DNA of 64,000 nucleotides from Sternotherus odoratus (lineage: Eukaryota; Chordata; Testudines; Kinosternidae), in contig JAVMKO010000003.1 of NCBI GenBank assembly GCA_032164245.1, positions 88,287,890 to 88,351,889 on the forward strand, in the 5' to 3' direction. A model generated the notes under the pieces. The model was not told the DNA's origin. It ran no database searches and saw nothing but the letters and a program-made list of their open reading frames with translations. Below, in pieces: positions 22,328 through 35,400 of this stretch. Position 1 is the stretch's first letter, and each line of letters starts with the position of its first letter. Position numbers and translations under genes: made by a program.

Positions 22328-24135
22328 TTCTTCGAGTGATTGCACATGGACATACCATTTAGGTGTGCATATGCACAGTTGGGGGGAGATTTTTTCCTTC
22401 AGTGGTACCAGAGGGGTTGATGCATCTCATGCCACTGCACAATGGTATAAATGGCAGAACATCCCCACTCAGGTCCTTCTTAGCACCCGTGACATTTGTT
22501 GTAGCATCTTGTCCTCCCTTAGCTGGTTTTCCCAGTTTGCCTATTCTGTACATAGTTGGTACTGCTTTAGTCATAGTTTGTGTTGGGTGGTTTTCAGAGT
22601 GTTGTTATGCACTTTGGTTCCTGTTGTTGGGTTTCGGTATCTGAACTGAAGCATGCGGGCTTCAAACTCTGTCATTCCTTCGGAAAACCAGTGCCGATAA
22701 GTGACCCTCACTGCAGTTGCCTGAAGTGTTTGAGAGTCTCTGATCAGGGATTGGTGTCGATTTGTAGGGACTTTACACCAAAACCCAAAAGAGACATGGC
22801 AGCCAGACTTTAAATTTCTACAAATGGAGGCAGCTCTGTGCCCACCTTCAGAGTCTTCCTGCTCAGAATGGCTGCCAAGCACTCCTGCCTCCATCAGGAG
22901 CACTCCTCCTGTGTTGGCTGGATCCTAGCACCAGTCTCCTTCTCCAGTGCACTTAGTACTCAACTGGAGGATGTTGCTTTGGCAAATCCTCTCGTTGGTT
23001 GTGCCAGAGGAGGCTCCACCATACCCAATCCTCCTCTTCACCTGACAAGGCAGTGGTGTCAAGGTTACCCCACTCCCCCCCCCCCCCCCCAATGAGATTA
23101 AATTCTGCCTTGGATATCCAGGTGGAAGAGATTTGCGAGTCTGATTGACATTTTAGTGACTCTAGGACCTTCTTGGGCGGCATTTCCAATTAATTAAGCT
23201 AGCCTGGAGCCCACCGTAGTACTATAGCAGGCTCTGGCTTTCCTTCCACCCACATTAAAGTGAGCTCAGTGCAGGTAATTTGAGGTACGCATTTTTACAC
23301 CCCTCCTACTGGGGTTGCTGTTGGTCTCAGCTGCTAAGCAGAGAGAGCACAGGGAGCAGGGGCAGCAGGCATCTGCCTGAAATCAAAGGATGCTAAAATA
23401 CTCAGTGTGGCAAAAAGCTTTATTCAGTGACTGGCCTGCAGCTCAGGATGGGTAACCAGCAGACATTGTTGGGACACTATGATTTTAACCTCTAGTTCAG
23501 TATATTAAAATTTCAGGACAGACTCCCAGAGGCCATGAGACAAAAGTTTCTCTCAGTGGTGGATGAGGGTAAATTAGTGGCTAGAACCTCACTTCAGACA
23601 GGTCTGGATGCTGCTGCCAATGCCTCACGACATGAGCCATGACAATGCATAGATATTCATGGCTCCAGTCTGCTCCCGAGTCATCTTAAGTGGAATGGGC
23701 ATGTGCTAGCCCTTGAAGAAGGAATGGTTACTGACCTGTTTGAGATGGGGCGCACGTGTCCATTCCACAACACACCCTCCTTCCACTGCACACAAGTCTG
23801 TTTGGAAAGAAGGAACTGGGGGTGGGCCAGGGTTGGCTTTGCCCTTTATCCCATTGTGCAGCAGTGTGAAGTAGCAGAGGGCATGTGCACCACCAGGTAT
23901 CCTGATTTTGTAGGGACAGTCTTGATATTTGGAGCTTTGTTTTATGTAGGTGCCAATTACCCCCCCACACACACACACACACTCTGTCCCGATTTTTCAC
24001 TCTTGCTGTTTGGTCACCCTAGCCACCCTGATGGGAACCAGTGAAGGAAAAATCTCCAATTGAGCCAAGGGCACATGCATATCTGAAGTGAATGAACATG
24101 GGCAATGCCTCTTTCAGAACAACAGGTTAGTAATT
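22328..24135 (+). mobile_element. DIRS-like retroelement relic 2
   Basis: The left end 'ttcttcgagtgattgcacat' and the ~90 bp after it recur inverted at about 24023-24130 ('ggaaaaatctccaattgag', 'gcacatgcatatctgaagtg'). The inverted ends resemble those of the element at 8656-10770. The interior (22630-22850) has a degraded gag-like Cys-rich stretch (FKLCHS, HCSCLKCL). No reverse transcriptase was found. A small MITE sits just inside the right terminal repeat. Confidence 0.65.
23891..24021. mobile_element. Small palindromic MITE, copy 2
   Basis: Homologous to 22124-22244: 'atcctgattttgtagggaca', 'cttgatatttggagctttg' and 'ctgtttggtcaccctag'. The left inverted repeat is eroded. It contains an (AC)n expansion near 23969-23981. 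Confidence 0.75.
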
Positions 24136-27100
24136 GTTTCTCATCACTGGAGGAAAACGAATGCTTTATAGCCATCATAATATTTTCTATGGCCAAACTT
24201 GTGGCAAGAATTAAATTAGTATGACTGAAGCTTTGAAAAAGAACTAGCTACTACAGAAAGGTCAGATTATTTCTATCAGAAAAAATGATTCCTTGTTGCA
24301 TTGCTAATAGAGCTTTCTCATTTATAAGTGGCTCATCCCTATGGTATCTTGTTTCAATAAGGAGTTCAAGCTGTAGAAAAGGAAGTGATGGTGGCAGGAA
24401 AGCCCATGCAATCTGAACCCAAAGACCTAACAGTCTGGAGGGATCATCGTCAGGTCAGTAGTGAATCCTGCTGTGGTCCCCACTGTAACACCACCCAACT
24501 AGAGCACTAACCATGACCTCACAGCCCAAAATACAAGAAGCAAAGCCCAGCCTGTCTCAGTAACCTGTCTATGCTGGAGTGCGGTGTGCCCAGCTGGCAT
24601 GTTACACCCAAGTCAAACAACTCTCCCACCACTCCCTTCACTTTCCTAGAGCATGAAGAGACTTGAGGGCGTCTCTGTAGCCACTGGGGAAACTTTCCTT
24701 CTCAACACGGCAGAGTTAAAATATTAGTGTTAACACTCAGTCAAGGCAGCTCTTTGAAAGAGAAGACAGCCCCCTCCTACTCATCTGTTGCCCTTCTCTT
24801 GATCAAGCCTTGAGGCACATGAGAGGCTTCAGTTGATTTTGCTAGATGCCTCTTAGTCCGTATTGGTGGGTGATGGTGATGAGATTTTACTGGACGGCAG
24901 AGAGAGGGAGAAGTAAAAGGAATCTCTGCCCAGATGTATCTCCCTCTTGCTAATCCCAGTGGCTCTCAGTAATGGAAAATATGGTTCTTACCTACTTGCT
25001 TCCAACAGGCTGTAATTACAACCCCTTTCAATTTTCCATAAAGACAGATGTGAACAAATGAAAACTTGACTGGATAAAACATGGCCTTGAATAAGAATGT
25101 CACTTCCTCTCCCAAATTCTAGGCCCTGTTCCTGTAATGAATTCACTCAGTCAGAGGCTGAACACTAAGACTTGTTGAAATGAAACATCAACCCGTGTTT
25201 CATTTTGTTATGAAAAATTATAAATCAGGCTTTGTAGACAAACAAGAGGTATCCTGGGATCCATCTGTTTGACAGTCTCCCTCTCCACAGATCAGTAAGC
25301 TTGCTTGATTAAGAACTGAAATTAACATTAGCCTGGAATGAAGGACGTTTTTGATTTTGTAAATTCATTTTGTTTCCTGAATTGCAATCACAGGACTGCA
25401 GGCTGTGCTGGCTAGGGGCTGTGTCCCGGGAGTTGAAGACCTGTGGCAGGGTCCTAAAGCAAAGCTGGTCAGAAACAGCATTTAAAATCAGAGAGAGAAC
25501 AGTTTTATTCCATCTTGCACGGGGACAGCTCTAGCCCTGAGTTCCAAGAGCCCGAAATGGGGAATTTTATAGGGGCTGATTTGCCTTCGCATATGCTGGA
25601 GTAAATCGGGATTAACTTAATTGAAAGCAATGGAGTCACTCCAGAGGGGAATCAGTTCTGTATCCTCAGAAGGCTCCCCACCCACATTGCCATTTCTTAA
25701 CCAAACAGAAACCCCTGACCATAGCCAGCCTGTCAAAAAGCTACCCTTTGAGAACCCAGCCCTGCAAACCCTTACTGAGGTGAACAGTCTCTACTCTGGT
25801 TGAATAAAGTCACCATGGTGCAATGTAACTAGAATAAACACCTGTCACACACTCATACTAAGCACTCTCTAACACCTGTGCTAAATTACCCCCTGCCCTG
25901 TGGCCACTTGCAATGTGTTTGCATTCAATGTGTGGTATCCTGATGCTTGTGAGCGTCAGGCAGGTATGAAGGGGGCATCTCTTCAAAGTCCTGGTGGAAT
26001 CAAGGGATCATCCCTCCCGAAACACACCAAAAAAGCCTCATTGAATCAAGTTAATTTGGTAAAAACGGTAAACTACAGATCACTATTATTAGATATTTCC
26101 GTAGAGATTCAGCATCTTTCCCATCTTTTCAAAGCAGTAACATAAAAGACAATCTACGATTGAGGCTTGTAAGACTCAGCACCCCTGAAAGGTTCAGCAC
26201 TCACAAGCTACTAGAATAATCAGGGCAGACATCAATTTGAAAATACATCACCTATTTTCAGTAGTTATGTCACTAAGTTTTATATTTACATGGCTGCACT
26301 TCTAAAAAGTGTACAATGAAATAAAGCAGATGCAGTCCTCAGAGGGGTAAACATCACATGTTTGAATTGCTTTTTGGACTGGAAAAATACCAGAAGAAAG
26401 TAATGAGGCTCACTTAGATCTCCCCACTGCACACAGGCTGCAGATAGTCACCGAGAGACTGGGAAATGGTTGCTGCTGTGTGTGAGTCTTGTTCAAAGAT
26501 TATTCCTCAGCGTAGACTCAGACATATCAGAGCTCCAGCTAATGAAAACCATGTGAAATGTGAACGGTTCCAGGCACACTGCTGTGACATAGATGTTCAC
26601 CTCCCAGAGGCGGCTCTCTTAAGTTTATAAGGGAAGAGACTCGACACAGCGCAGTATTTGAAATGCCTTAATGAAGTGTTGAGAGTCACAATGGGTTTAC
26701 TGTTTTGTCTGCCAGCTGGTAGCCAAACAGCCAGTGGAGTTGATGTGCCCAGTTGTGAATCTTCGTTGCAAGACTTGGGGATGTGAGCCACCATTGTCAC
26801 AGCAAAAGCATGAACCAACTCGTTCACAGTCAGCGGGCAGCAGAGTTCTCTGGCTTCATGCTTAACATTTATCCAAGATATTTCTCTCTTCTTTTCTGGA
26901 TAACGTCAGAGCGTCAGGATTATTGAAATCTCTGATGAAGCTCGGTATTGGTTATAAATTCATTAATACCTAGAATTTTCCTAAGGGATTTGCCTTTGAA
27001 GGCATTTGCATGCCTGTATAAACATTTGATGGATTTCTAGCTTTCCCATCCATATGTTAAAATGAAAATAACAGTTACATTGACGTTTCATAATCTGGTC

Positions 27101-29050
27101 TTTAAGCTGTAGATTTTCAATGACTAAATCTTGTTTAAAATGGTCACTGCAGCTGCTGCCTTGCCAATTAGTGACATTGTTTCCTTCTGGACAGTCCCAT
27201 TGGCTTGCATGTGACTACAATGGTATGTAAAGTGACTCACTTCTAGTATTCCTGTGCCTTATAAAGTAATGTTTGAGTGGGAAGTTGCTGGAAAAAGATT
27301 GTTTTAAAGATGATCTTTGCCAGAGGATGAAATTTCAATATTTTTTGCAGTGATTAAATAATGTTCCCTTGAATGTTGCCTCTTGACACCGGTGACAATA
27401 GCTTTTTATTTGGTTCAAAGGAAACCAAACATAAAGCAGGATTAGCTATTTGGAAATCTAACTTTTGCTTGGCGGTTTGCCAATGTTGCATTTCTTTTCA
27501 TTACAATTACTAAAGCAGTTGTAAAGTGAATATGAACAGCAAGTTAAGTTGCTGCATGTCAAATTGCATATGGATTTATGCTAATAATGTAGTATGATAG
27601 GTAATACAATAGACTACTGAAACAGAAGTATAGTCTGATTCTTCTAATTCACTTTTCAAGAGTAGTTTATATACAGGAACACTCATGAATACACGTGCTT
27701 CTTGTAATGTCTCCCATTATCTTTTCTCCAGTTGGAAGGAGATTATATCCACCTCTATGAAGCCCTGGAAATATGAAATTACAAAGAAAATAGATATTTG
27801 TCCCTATCCCAATTTAGAATTAAGTGAGAGGGATTTGTCCCTGTCAATTAGAAACCTACCTCCATAAATTATTATACTACTAATTTCCAGTACATTTTCT
27901 GATCAAATTTCAGTCTCTGAACACTGAGTTCCTATTCAAAGTGATGACATTTTTCTTCCAAAATATATTTGAGACATTTAAGTATTGTGGAGTACTGGAT
28001 AGAAGAAAGCATTGAGCAAAGAGGTAAACTTTAGGAATAGCCACTTCTTTTGCCTTTTGAATTTAGTAATTAAACATATTAAAGCTAAGTCATGAGACAA
28101 AAAGCTTTAAAAAGCTGTTTTTAAAATCAAACTTACGATGAGTCAAGCTTTGAACTTCTATACAAAGTCATAATATGAAGAATTTTTTAAAAAATTTGTG
28201 ATAAAAACCCAAGTGAGATTTTTTCCCTCTCCTGGCGGGAAGGGGGAGTATTAATAATACCGCATGCTTACATTGTTCTTAAAATGGCTTCACACAGTCC
28301 ACAGGTTAAACAACCAGTAAAGGACCTTTCATCCAGAAAGCTCTAGAAGTGCTATATGGATCATATACAGACACTGCTTCACCCGCCATTGAAAGGCAGT
28401 CACCTCTCAGACAGAATGCATCAGCCGGTTAACGGCCCCAGCAACACTTTCCCAAGAATAATTGCCTTAGCTGAAAATGGACCAGGAAACTGCAGCTCAC
28501 AACCCTACCCTGCACTGGGAGAGAAACCCTAGGAAAAAATGGGGGGTAGTTGTCTTGTGATATAACTCCACAGATTTCAGTGCAGGATAGCTCAATGTGT
28601 TGGGGCGGTCTGTGTGCGTGTGTTTGTGTGAGAAAGATTTAAGCCAGAGCTTAAGCCCTCTGAGGATTTGGTCAGTTATATTTTGTTGCATCCCTATTGA
28701 AATTTCAGGAGGTTGGGGATAATGAAGATTTATTACTGTCCTTCAGGTTAATTTCTAGAGTGCCGCTGTGTTCATTTAGGGATCACTTCTTAGCCCAGCA
28801 TAGAAAACTATTTCTTAATATCGATACTGTCCTTTTGAATTCATGCCTTCATGCATATAACCTAAAAAAGTTGTATGTGGAATTTGTTGTTAATGTATTG
28901 CATGCTGTTCAGCTAGTAACTGCCAGATTATTAACTGAACTGCTGTCTAAGGCTCTGATTCTGAAATTGACCCCATGAGCCCTGAGCCTGTGTGGAGATC
29001 CATTGGGGCAGCTCTTCAAGGGAGCTATGATAGTTTCCAGCAGCTAAGGC
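24136..29050. other. Intergenic, no gene seen
   Basis: The composition is that of unique AT-rich vertebrate intergenic DNA. I found no exon, RNA gene or recent mobile element. The ORFs at 25621-25803, 25900-26145 and 28697-28978 are short and featureless. Confidence 0.55.
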
Positions 29051-29123
29051 TCTCCTCATGTGCAGATCCTTCTACCTACATGATCAGGTTTCATGTAGGT
29101 AGAAGGATCTGCACATGAGGAGA
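29051..29123. repeat. Perfect 33-bp hairpin
   Basis: Arm 29051-29083 and arm 29091-29123 are exact reverse complements with a 7-nt spacer 'tcaggtt'. The total is 73 nt, about the size of a microRNA precursor, but pairing without a mismatch is more typical of a recent template-switch duplication. Confidence 0.93.
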
Positions 29124-30371
29124 AACCAATTGCAGGATCGGGGCCTATATGTTCAGATAGGTGATCAGAGAGAATGGGGGAAAATACCATTTTTTTAAAA
29201 AGTCTGCAGTTCTGTTGATGGCCACTAAGTGGTAATCATGCTGTCTACGGACTGCACTGTGAACACTACTCAGTAGTGAGGGTAGGATATTGAAAGAAAC
29301 AATTTATGAATGCATTATTTGCTAATAGACCAGAGAAGAGAGGAGTTGTATTTGCTGATGTATTTATCTAGTGAGCGGTTTGACTAGTGGGAATAATACC
29401 TTATTGAATAACCTATTTGGCAACTGATGGAAAAACATTATTAAATACACTGTGAGTATTAGTCTACCAGCTCTGCTAGGTCCCAGCCCTGCAATCTGGT
29501 CTGCACTGGGAGACCTTTGAATGGGGTTTCCCTGGGCATAAGGAACTGTCTACATGGACCCAATTGGAAGACTGGAATTTTAGTAAACCAGATGCCTGCT
29601 CCCATGAATGGTCATTCACCATAGATTCAGACAGGCCTGCTCAGGTTATATCCTTTGATTACTGCATGGTAACGTCGGGAGTCAGCTTCCATGTTTTTCC
29701 TATGTGCAATACTAATTCAGCACTTTTTTTCATACTACCTTGGAAAATCTGTTCTGTTTCCAATTTACCCTACAAAGAGCCTGTAGCAATGTTATATGCA
29801 CGTCTGGGTGTATAATTTTTTTTCTCAGCACGAGAGGTAGCATGGCAGATGGTCCAGCAAATCAGAGAATGTTCCCACTAGGAAATCTCACAATAGATAA
29901 ATTGCATATTTTAGCATTAACATTTTTTTTTATTATGAACCAAGCCATAGATTCTGAAACCTCTTCTCTACTCCTACGTGCTTTACATCTGTGTAAACCT
30001 AATGAAGCTAACTTTGGGCATTATCTGGCCTTTACTGTGCTTGGCAATATAAAAGAAGGAAAGAACGCAGGTTGATTTTAAAGCCAATAATAAGTTTCTT
30101 GTGTTTTGTCAACTAAACGCATTTGATCAGACATCATTGAGAGACAACAAATATAAATCTTCATAATCTACACTTATTCTCTTTAAAAAGTAGAACCATA
30201 GTTTATTTGATTTTTAATCCTGCTAGTCCATCTATAGATTTTAAGAACCTGCAATCTGTGGCTGCAAATAACCTTAACTATAGGACATGTTTTAGTCAAG
30301 GGTATTTTCAGTAAAAGTCACGGGCAGTAAACAAAAATTATATGTATATTTTACTATTTTTATATATATAG
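29124..30371. other. Intergenic, no gene seen
   Basis: No recognisable gene or recent element. An AT-rich 'tatatatata' stretch lies just before the gypsy-like element. Confidence 0.55.
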
Positions 30372-32515
30372 TGATGGAGTCAAACCAGAAGGGTATAGGA
30401 GAGTGTTGGAAGGGAGGTATATAGCCTCAGGATGAGCAGGTCTCTGTTCCCTGGCTAGCCAAACAAAGGAGAAGCTTCTAGAAAGCAGCAGAAACAGCTA
30501 GCCTGATTGGGACACCTGAAGCCAATCAGGGGCTGGCTGAAACCAGTTAAAAACCCTCCCATTTAGTCAGGTGGGTGTGGATGTCAGGAGCTGTGAGAGG
30601 AGGTTGTGCTGTTGGTGAGACTGAGTGGTAGGTATCATACGCGAGGAAGGAGGCCCTGAGGTAAGGGTGAACTGGAGTGTGAAGAAGCAGGGACTGCTGT
30701 GGGGAAGTAGCCCAGGGAATTGTATTGTGTTTGGTGGCTAAAAGGTCAGCCATCTTAGCTGATACTATTAGGGTCCCTGGGCTGGAGCCCAGAGTAGAGG
30801 CCGGGCCCGGGCTTCCCCCTTTCTACCTCCCCTAATTAATCACTGCGATTGGGAGACAACAGAGACTGTGCCAGGAAGGATAGCTTTTCCTCACTGGCTT
30901 ATGATGAAAATGGCTCAATAGGCTGTGACCTTGTCTCTAGAGAGAGAAGGGCCACATGGAGGGTCACAGTGAGCCTCTGAGGCTAGTGAAATCCACCAGA
31001 AAATGCAGGACCCACAAGTACAGACTTGGAGCTTTGTCACAACTGGTTTTAGAGGTGGGATCATCATACACAGTGTGGCAGAAAAAAAGAGTTTTTTTTT
31101 TAAAAAAGTGCACTGGAGTTTTGGATATTATTTTTTTGGTTGATTGTCTGTTTTGTGCCACAATGGAGGAGGTGATAAGAGCTCTGGTACAAGCCACAGC
31201 AGCCCAGCAGGAGGCCACCCGGGTTCAGGCCAAGGCACAACAAGAGTCTATGCAGCTTCAGCAGGAAACTAATCAATTATTAATGAACCAGGAGACCCAA
31301 GATCGTGTCCTCTTGCGAGTGGTAGTGGATCAGCTAAAGATCCTCACCACCCAGCCCCGACGGTCAGACGGGATGCGAACCCTGAGGGCCACTGTTTGTC
31401 CACCAAAGATGACATCAGAAGATGACATTGAGGCATATCTCCTCTCGTTTGAGAGGACTGCTCAGCGGGAGGCATGGCCCCAGGAGCAGTGGGCCAGCAT
31501 TCTCTCCCCTTTTTTTTGGTGGAGAGGCCCAGAAAGATTACTTTGACCTGCCTGCCACAGATGCCACTGTCTATCCCCGGCTGAAGACAGAGATCTTAGC
31601 AAGATCAGGGGTGACAGCAGCAGTACAGGCCCAGAGGTTCCATGAGTGGAAGTACCAGGAGAACAAACCCCCGAGGTCCCAGCTATTTGACCTCATACAC
31701 CTTGCACAGAAGTGGTTACAGCCCAAGGCGTGCAACCCAAGTGAGATTTTGGAGACCCTGGTCATCGGTCTTTACATGCGGGGACTGCCACCAGATCTCC
31801 GCAAAGGGGTAGGCCAAAATGATCCGTCCACCTACGACGAGATGATCATACTGGTAGAAAAGCAGATGACAGCCAGGGAATTCACCCTACTACCTAAGGA
31901 GGGCCCCTTTCGGAGCAAGCACTCAAACCCAACCCTGGAAGGTTGTGCAACCAAAACCCCAGGAAATCCTAGGTGGAAGAAGGGGAGGGCTGAAAACCAT
32001 GGGGGACCCCACAAAGAAGGGATTGGTCTGAGTGGGGGGAACCCTCAGTCTAAATCCCCTAATTCCCATGATAGGGAAATGATTAGAAGCAACTATAGAT
32101 GTTCTGCATGTGGGGTGTGGGAACATATAGCAGCACAATGTCCCAGCAGTGAGGAGCCTATGCAATGTAACTTTGGGGATTGGGAGGTTCCGTGCTCCCT
32201 TATCCACCTTGCAGGGGTCACATTAGCCCCACATAACTACACCAGACTGGTGAAGATAAATGGAGTAGAGACTACGGCGCTTGTGGACTCTGGGAGTGCT
32301 ATTACCCTTATATTGGGTAAGCTGATAAAAAGTAGGCAGCTGCTACAAGCCAAATGTGTAGCTGTGACCTGTGTGCATGGGGCCGTAAATCATTACCCCA
32401 CCATCTCGGTGGAGGTAGAGGTTCAGGGGAACCCCACTGAGGTGACTGGGCATAGTTCCTAACCTCCCATATCCTGTAGTCATTGGGAGCGACTATCAAG
32501 GGTTTGTAATGTAAC
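30372..32515 (+). mobile_element. Ty3/gypsy (Gmr1-like) retrotransposon, 5' part
   Basis: A noncoding region starting 'tgatggagtcaaaccag' (probable LTR and leader, about 30372-31162) precedes a gag frame with a SCAN-like capsid, a zinc knuckle and the start of an aspartic protease. The sequence stops matching at about 32515. Reverse transcriptase, integrase and a second LTR are absent. The LTR/leader boundary could not be fixed because no second LTR is available. Confidence 0.78.
31163..32515 (+). pseudogene. Gypsy gag-pro with SCAN-like capsid, frameshifted and truncated
   Basis: From the ATG at 31163 there is a glutamine-rich coiled-coil-like N-terminus ([20 protein letters not shown]), then [20 protein letters not shown], the start of the capsid. 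The frame breaks at a T run near 31509-31516 and continues in the frame read from 31422, with [38 protein letters not shown] and MRGLPPDL. This is the pattern shared by SCAN domains and Gmr1-like gypsy capsids. A zinc knuckle [14 protein letters not shown] (CX2CX4HX4C) and a protease start [12 protein letters not shown] follow. The frame ends in a stop at 32462 and homology ends shortly after. It cannot make a working Gag-Pro as it stands. Confidence 0.82.
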
Positions 32516-34058
32516 TAGCAGGTAATAGGAAACTTCACCAATCTGCATTATGTGTGTAGGTGTCAGCAGCTATTGGGCATCTGCTTCAGCAGAAATATCT
32601 GCCTATGAAGGGAATAGAGCAGCACCAGTTTATTAAGAACACGTCACTAAAGAGCTAAGGCAAAGGAATATTCACAGAATCAGAGTCAAAAAGGGAACAT
32701 GCCTATGAATTTTTGATAATGTCTGTGAGGGATTCTTGGAGTAATAGATGCCATTTCAACTGGGAGACTTCGTAGTTTTCACAGTATAATTACTTAGTTT
32801 TGATAAGGTAAAAATTCTACTGAGGACATTTAGTTCTGCACTTGTCCTCAGTAGAATTTTTTGCCTTGCATTAATTGCTTATCAATTTTGTGTTTTACAT
32901 CCATAACCTGTATCAAACATGTTGGAACACTAGCTTTTTACAAGTATGGTAAGTATCTTGAGTGCATTGACAGATCAGTTAACCTGAGGTAAAATTGTCT
33001 TGTTCAGACAAATGAAGGTCTTGTCCCACAAATGAGCACTTTAATGTAATGTCCCCCATCATTGGAAACAGAAGAATCTTCCCTCCCATGCTCTGAGTCA
33101 TGACACCAGTTGTGTTGACCACCTGCTCATTGAATTGCTTTACATAACAGGATTAATTGTCCTCTCCCTGTCTCAGTTTGGTTAATCAAGCACAGCAACA
33201 TACACAAACAAGGCAAATTCCTAGTTCTAAGTCTCCTGGCTGTCTCCTCTCAGCATACCTTCCTGTATCTTTATTCCCATTAGGTCTTCTCCTCTTGCAA
33301 CTGTTATATAAATCCCAAATATCAGTACAGACAGGATGAATGTAACCCTTAGACTCTCAAATATCATGCTGAATTGTATTGCCAGCATTCTATAAAACCA
33401 TGGATACCAAAAATACACACCAGCAAGCAGAGACTTCTGGGTCATTTGATTCTTCTCCCTTTTCAAAGACTGCCTAGATAAATGGCCATGTGTCATGATC
33501 ACTCCTTCACTCTTTGTCCAGTACTGTGCGCAAACCAATTGTGCCACGGGAGCACCCTCTGTCTAGTAGCAGTGCTGGGGAGGCAGCATGTTCCATTCCT
33601 GAAGAGCATAAGGTACATTGGGTCACTCCATAATTTCTCATCTAGCCATTGTTGATTCAGCAGTTACACTGAAGTAACTGCACCTAGCACTCCTCCTCTG
33701 CAGAGAGAGTTACAAACTCAAGTACGTGCGAATAAGTCAAAATGTCTGGCCGTAGTTGCTAAGGAACTGCAAAGATTTCCCAGAAATGCACAAAGATAAG
33801 TGTTGTTTTCATGACTGAAATCTTTCAAGGGCATTGGACTTCATACATTTACTCACGATGTTTTACCAGTTTCCCACTTTTTTTTGCCGCAAATGCATGG
33901 ACATGATCAGAGCTATGCACAAAATTCCGGTGTCCTGATCTGAATGGTCTCCTGTTTGCCCTTCTGTCGAGTCATGCTGTTAAGCGCATTGAAATACTAG
34001 CCATATAATACAAGGATTAATTTTAAATAAACCAATCTGGTAAAAAATCAATCCCAAA
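32516..34058. other. No gene seen (one hairpin)
   Basis: Apart from the hairpin at 32810-32861 nothing was recognised. The minus ORF at 33227-33547 has no domain. Confidence 0.55.
32810..32861. repeat. 19-bp perfect inverted repeat
   Basis: Arm 32810-32828 ('aaaaattctactgaggaca') pairs exactly with 32843-32861 across a 14-nt spacer. Pairing continues weakly outward (ggta/tgcc). Confidence 0.9.
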
Positions 34059-35400
34059 ATGTGTCCGTCTAGAGGTCTAACGCGTAAAGGAACGGTGACT
34101 TCATTTAAATCTGGATGGCTAGATGAGACTATAGAGACGGTTACACCAAAGTCACATAGTGTAATGCTTGTTAAACTTCATGAAATATTCAGATATGATG
34201 AGGATAATGGAGTGGTTTGTGTATATTGTCAAGATACCAGAGCTTTGGGAGAATTTTCAACTGGAAGAATGTGGAACGATATATGGAAGTTGGATTTCTT
34301 AAAGCCTCATCTGTCACGTAAGTCTCATATAGGTGATGTACCAAGATTTAGAAACAAAAACCCTTTCTTATGGAGCAGAATGAACAGCTCACTGCTTTCT
34401 GTTCAGAATATTAACGACCATATGGAAAAGTGTGTATGCTTATGGGGGGGAGGGACTGTTCAGTCGTTTGAGCATTGGCCTGCTAACCCAGGGTTGAGAG
34501 TTCAATCCTTGAGGAGGCTATTTAGGGATATGGGGCAAAAGCCTGTTGCAGGATTTAATTGGGGATTGGTCCTGCTTTGAGCAGGGGGTTGGACTAGATA
34601 ACCTTCTAAGGTCCCTTCCCACCCTGATATTCTATGATACCAGCAAGCTGGAGAAGTAAAAATTATGCTTTTGAATTTCTTGAAATTATCAGCTGCATTG
34701 TCCAAAACGACCTCATGCACGAAATAGCATCAGCAATGTTTCATACTCTAGGTGTTGATAAAAGCACTGATATAGCCCTTAAGTTACTTGATACTATACT
34801 TTAAATATAGATCCATAAATTCTGCAGACTATAAAACTTTGGTGGACTATTATGATTGCAAGAATGTGATGCTGGTTCAATAGATTCTGTAATCAAACAG
34901 TTCTATAAAAAACCCCAGCTTAATCTAATGAAAATGGTGATTTTCACATCTGATGGTGCTGCTGTGATTATGGGCAAACTCAATGGTGTGGCAGCTCATC
35001 TGAAACATTATATTCCACACTTAATCCAGCAACATTGCGTTGCACACTGGGAAGACTTGGGGATTTCTGATGCATGGAAAAGCGGTCAAACTGATGAGAC
35101 ATCAAAGCCTTAATACGGTGTTGTGTCGGTCATCCACGAGAAAATGCAAATTTCAGGAAATAGTGCATGCTTCTGAATGTGAGACTCTGGCTTTCAGCTA
35201 CTCAATGAAGTGTGCTGGTTATCTAGGCACTTTGCACTTCGAACAATTATTCACAACCATCATCCTCTTCTGGAATATTTTGAGCAAGAGGAAGATACTG
35301 ATTCAGTTTCTAAATACTGCCACAAAAAGCTCAGTAACATGGAATACACGAATGGGCAGAAGCCTATGGACTGATAATGATCATGATTAATATGCTCGTG
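34059..35400 (+). pseudogene. hAT transposase relic (BED/TTF-type zinc finger), broken
   Basis: The first frame (34059 on) has SFKSGWLDETIETVTP, then CVYC and a histidine-bearing FLKPHLSRKSH, resembling the TTF/BED-type zinc finger of hAT-derived proteins such as the ZNF862 group. After a SINE insertion the homology resumes with VIFTSDGAAVIMGKLNGVAA, HLIQQHCVAHWEDLGISDAW and later short blocks, in several frames with stops. FTSDGA followed by the H-C-x-AH motif is the hAT catalytic-core region. It is dead by frameshifts, stops and the SINE. Confidence 0.8.
34443..34640 (+). mobile_element. tRNA-derived SINE with CR1-like tail (turtle CryI type)
   Basis: The head 'cagtcgtttgagcattggcc' followed by 'agagttcaatccttgagg' is tRNA-like; 'agttcaatcc' at 34499-34508 is the B box. 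The tail 'ggggttggactagataacct' and 'cctgatattctatgat' is the CR1-like 3' end that this SINE shares with its partner LINE. This family is known from turtles and is the best organism marker in the window. It splits the hAT transposase relic. Confidence 0.9.

Noticed and set aside
22838..23095. ORF with poly-Pro end
   Set aside because: It ends in a C run within a DIRS-like relic; no gene signal.
34443..34520. tRNA gene
   Set aside because: The tRNA-like head belongs to a SINE with a CR1-type tail; acceptor stem and full cloverleaf are not kept.
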